From Bdellovibrionales bacterium (GTDB lineage: Bacteria > Bdellovibrionota > Bdellovibrionia > Bdellovibrionales > JAMPXM01), in assembly GCA_005793615.1 (NCBI GenBank), contig SXRI01000433.1:1-5362 (forward strand): a DNA stretch of 5,362 nt, in the 5' to 3' direction. A model generated the notes under the pieces. The model saw only the letters and a list, made by a program, of their open reading frames with translations. It searched no databases and was not told where the DNA came from. Positions within the stretch are counted from its first letter, which is position 1. Every line of letters starts with the position of its first letter. A program made the translations under genes and the position numbers. Shown in pieces: positions 5,140-5,362 of this stretch.

Positions 5140-5362
5140 CTATTTTTTACGATAGACCGTGAGTCGATCATTCAGAGCCTTAAGCACCGTCTCGGCCCCT
5201 CGTAAAAAATACGGTCCTTCGCCCTGCTCTAAGCGTCTTTGGAAGGCAATCATGCTGGCTTCATCGTTCGGGTCAATCTCGAATCCGGCCGGTTCATAGC
5301 GGTCCATGAACCCGTCATCGACCGGTTTTTTGGTAAAAAATGAGGTCCAATGGTTAACATCG
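5140..5362 (-). CDS. Hypothetical protein, C-terminal 73 residues, 5' end outside window
   Basis: On the - strand a frame is open from the right edge (first full codon at 5361-5359) to a TAG at 5142-5140, encoding 73 residues with no start in the window. The segment is charged and soluble-looking, with FMDRYEPAGFEIDPNDEAS followed by IAFQRRLEQGEGPYFLRG and a helical tail ending in LTVYRKK. No signal, membrane segment or cysteine motif is seen. I do not recognise the family. The next gene downstream on the same strand starts 83 bases later and has its own promoter, so it need not be cotranscribed. That this is a real gene is supported by its normal amino-acid composition and by the gene-like spacing before that promoter. 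Confidence 0.65.
   Translation of the reverse strand, partial: DVNHWTSFFTKKPVDDGFMDRYEPAGFEIDPNDEASMIAFQRRLEQGEGPYFLRGAETVLKALNDRLTVYRKK
5141..5211. repeat. 12-bp inverted repeat at the 3' end of the partial hypothetical gene
   Basis: TATTTTTTACGA (5141-5152) is exactly complementary to TCGTAAAAAATA (5200-5211), with 47 bases between. One arm carries the last codons and part of the stop of the gene. The arms are coding sequence and rich in A/T runs, so the match may be partly compositional. Confidence 0.5.

Overview
The window looks like moderate-GC chromosomal DNA from a Gram-negative bacterium. The best guess is a Bdellovibrio-like (Bdellovibrionota) or other delta-type proteobacterium. 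This rests on a DUF222-type HNH protein, a large trypsin-fold secreted protease behind a very long Pro-rich linker, and a small zinc-ribbon protein with a KFG-type Tudor-like tail. No 16S or other marker is present, so the taxonomic guess is an inference only. No CRISPR array, tRNA, rRNA, insertion sequence or integrase is visible.

Layout, left to right: (1) the C-terminal part of an HNH endonuclease-domain protein on the + strand, open at the left edge and ending at 336. (2) A 200-bp non-coding gap holding a perfect 16-bp tandem duplication nested in a 9-bp inverted repeat, then a weak promoter with a GTGAC/GTCAC dyad. (3) A large + strand gene for an exported S1-family (chymotrypsin/trypsin fold) serine protease. 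It has an N-terminal signal or lipoprotein-like segment, about 185 residues of Pro/Glu/Ala-rich linker, the protease domain with an intact His-Asp-Ser triad, and a C-terminal extension I do not recognise. (4) Convergent to it, on the - strand, a Rep/UvrD/PcrA-type superfamily 1A DNA helicase with all motifs intact. (5) Thirteen bases upstream of the helicase, on the same strand, a 155-residue protein made of a four-cysteine zinc ribbon, a basic linker and a C-terminal Tudor-like segment. That segment resembles the RNA-polymerase-binding C-terminal domain of UvrD/PcrA, which the neighbouring helicase lacks. A good sigma70-type promoter sits so close to this gene that its mRNA should be leaderless. 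(6) The C-terminal 73 residues of an unrecognised - strand protein, open at the right edge.

Genes 4 and 5 probably form a two-gene operon. The most interesting hypothesis is that the small protein is a detached RNA-polymerase-tethering or accessory subunit for the Rep-like helicase. A second clear observation is at the convergent stops of the protease and helicase genes, where a near-perfect 16-bp tandem duplication contains one stop codon in each copy. Removing one copy would leave both proteins unchanged but make the genes overlap by 8 bp instead of being 8 bp apart.
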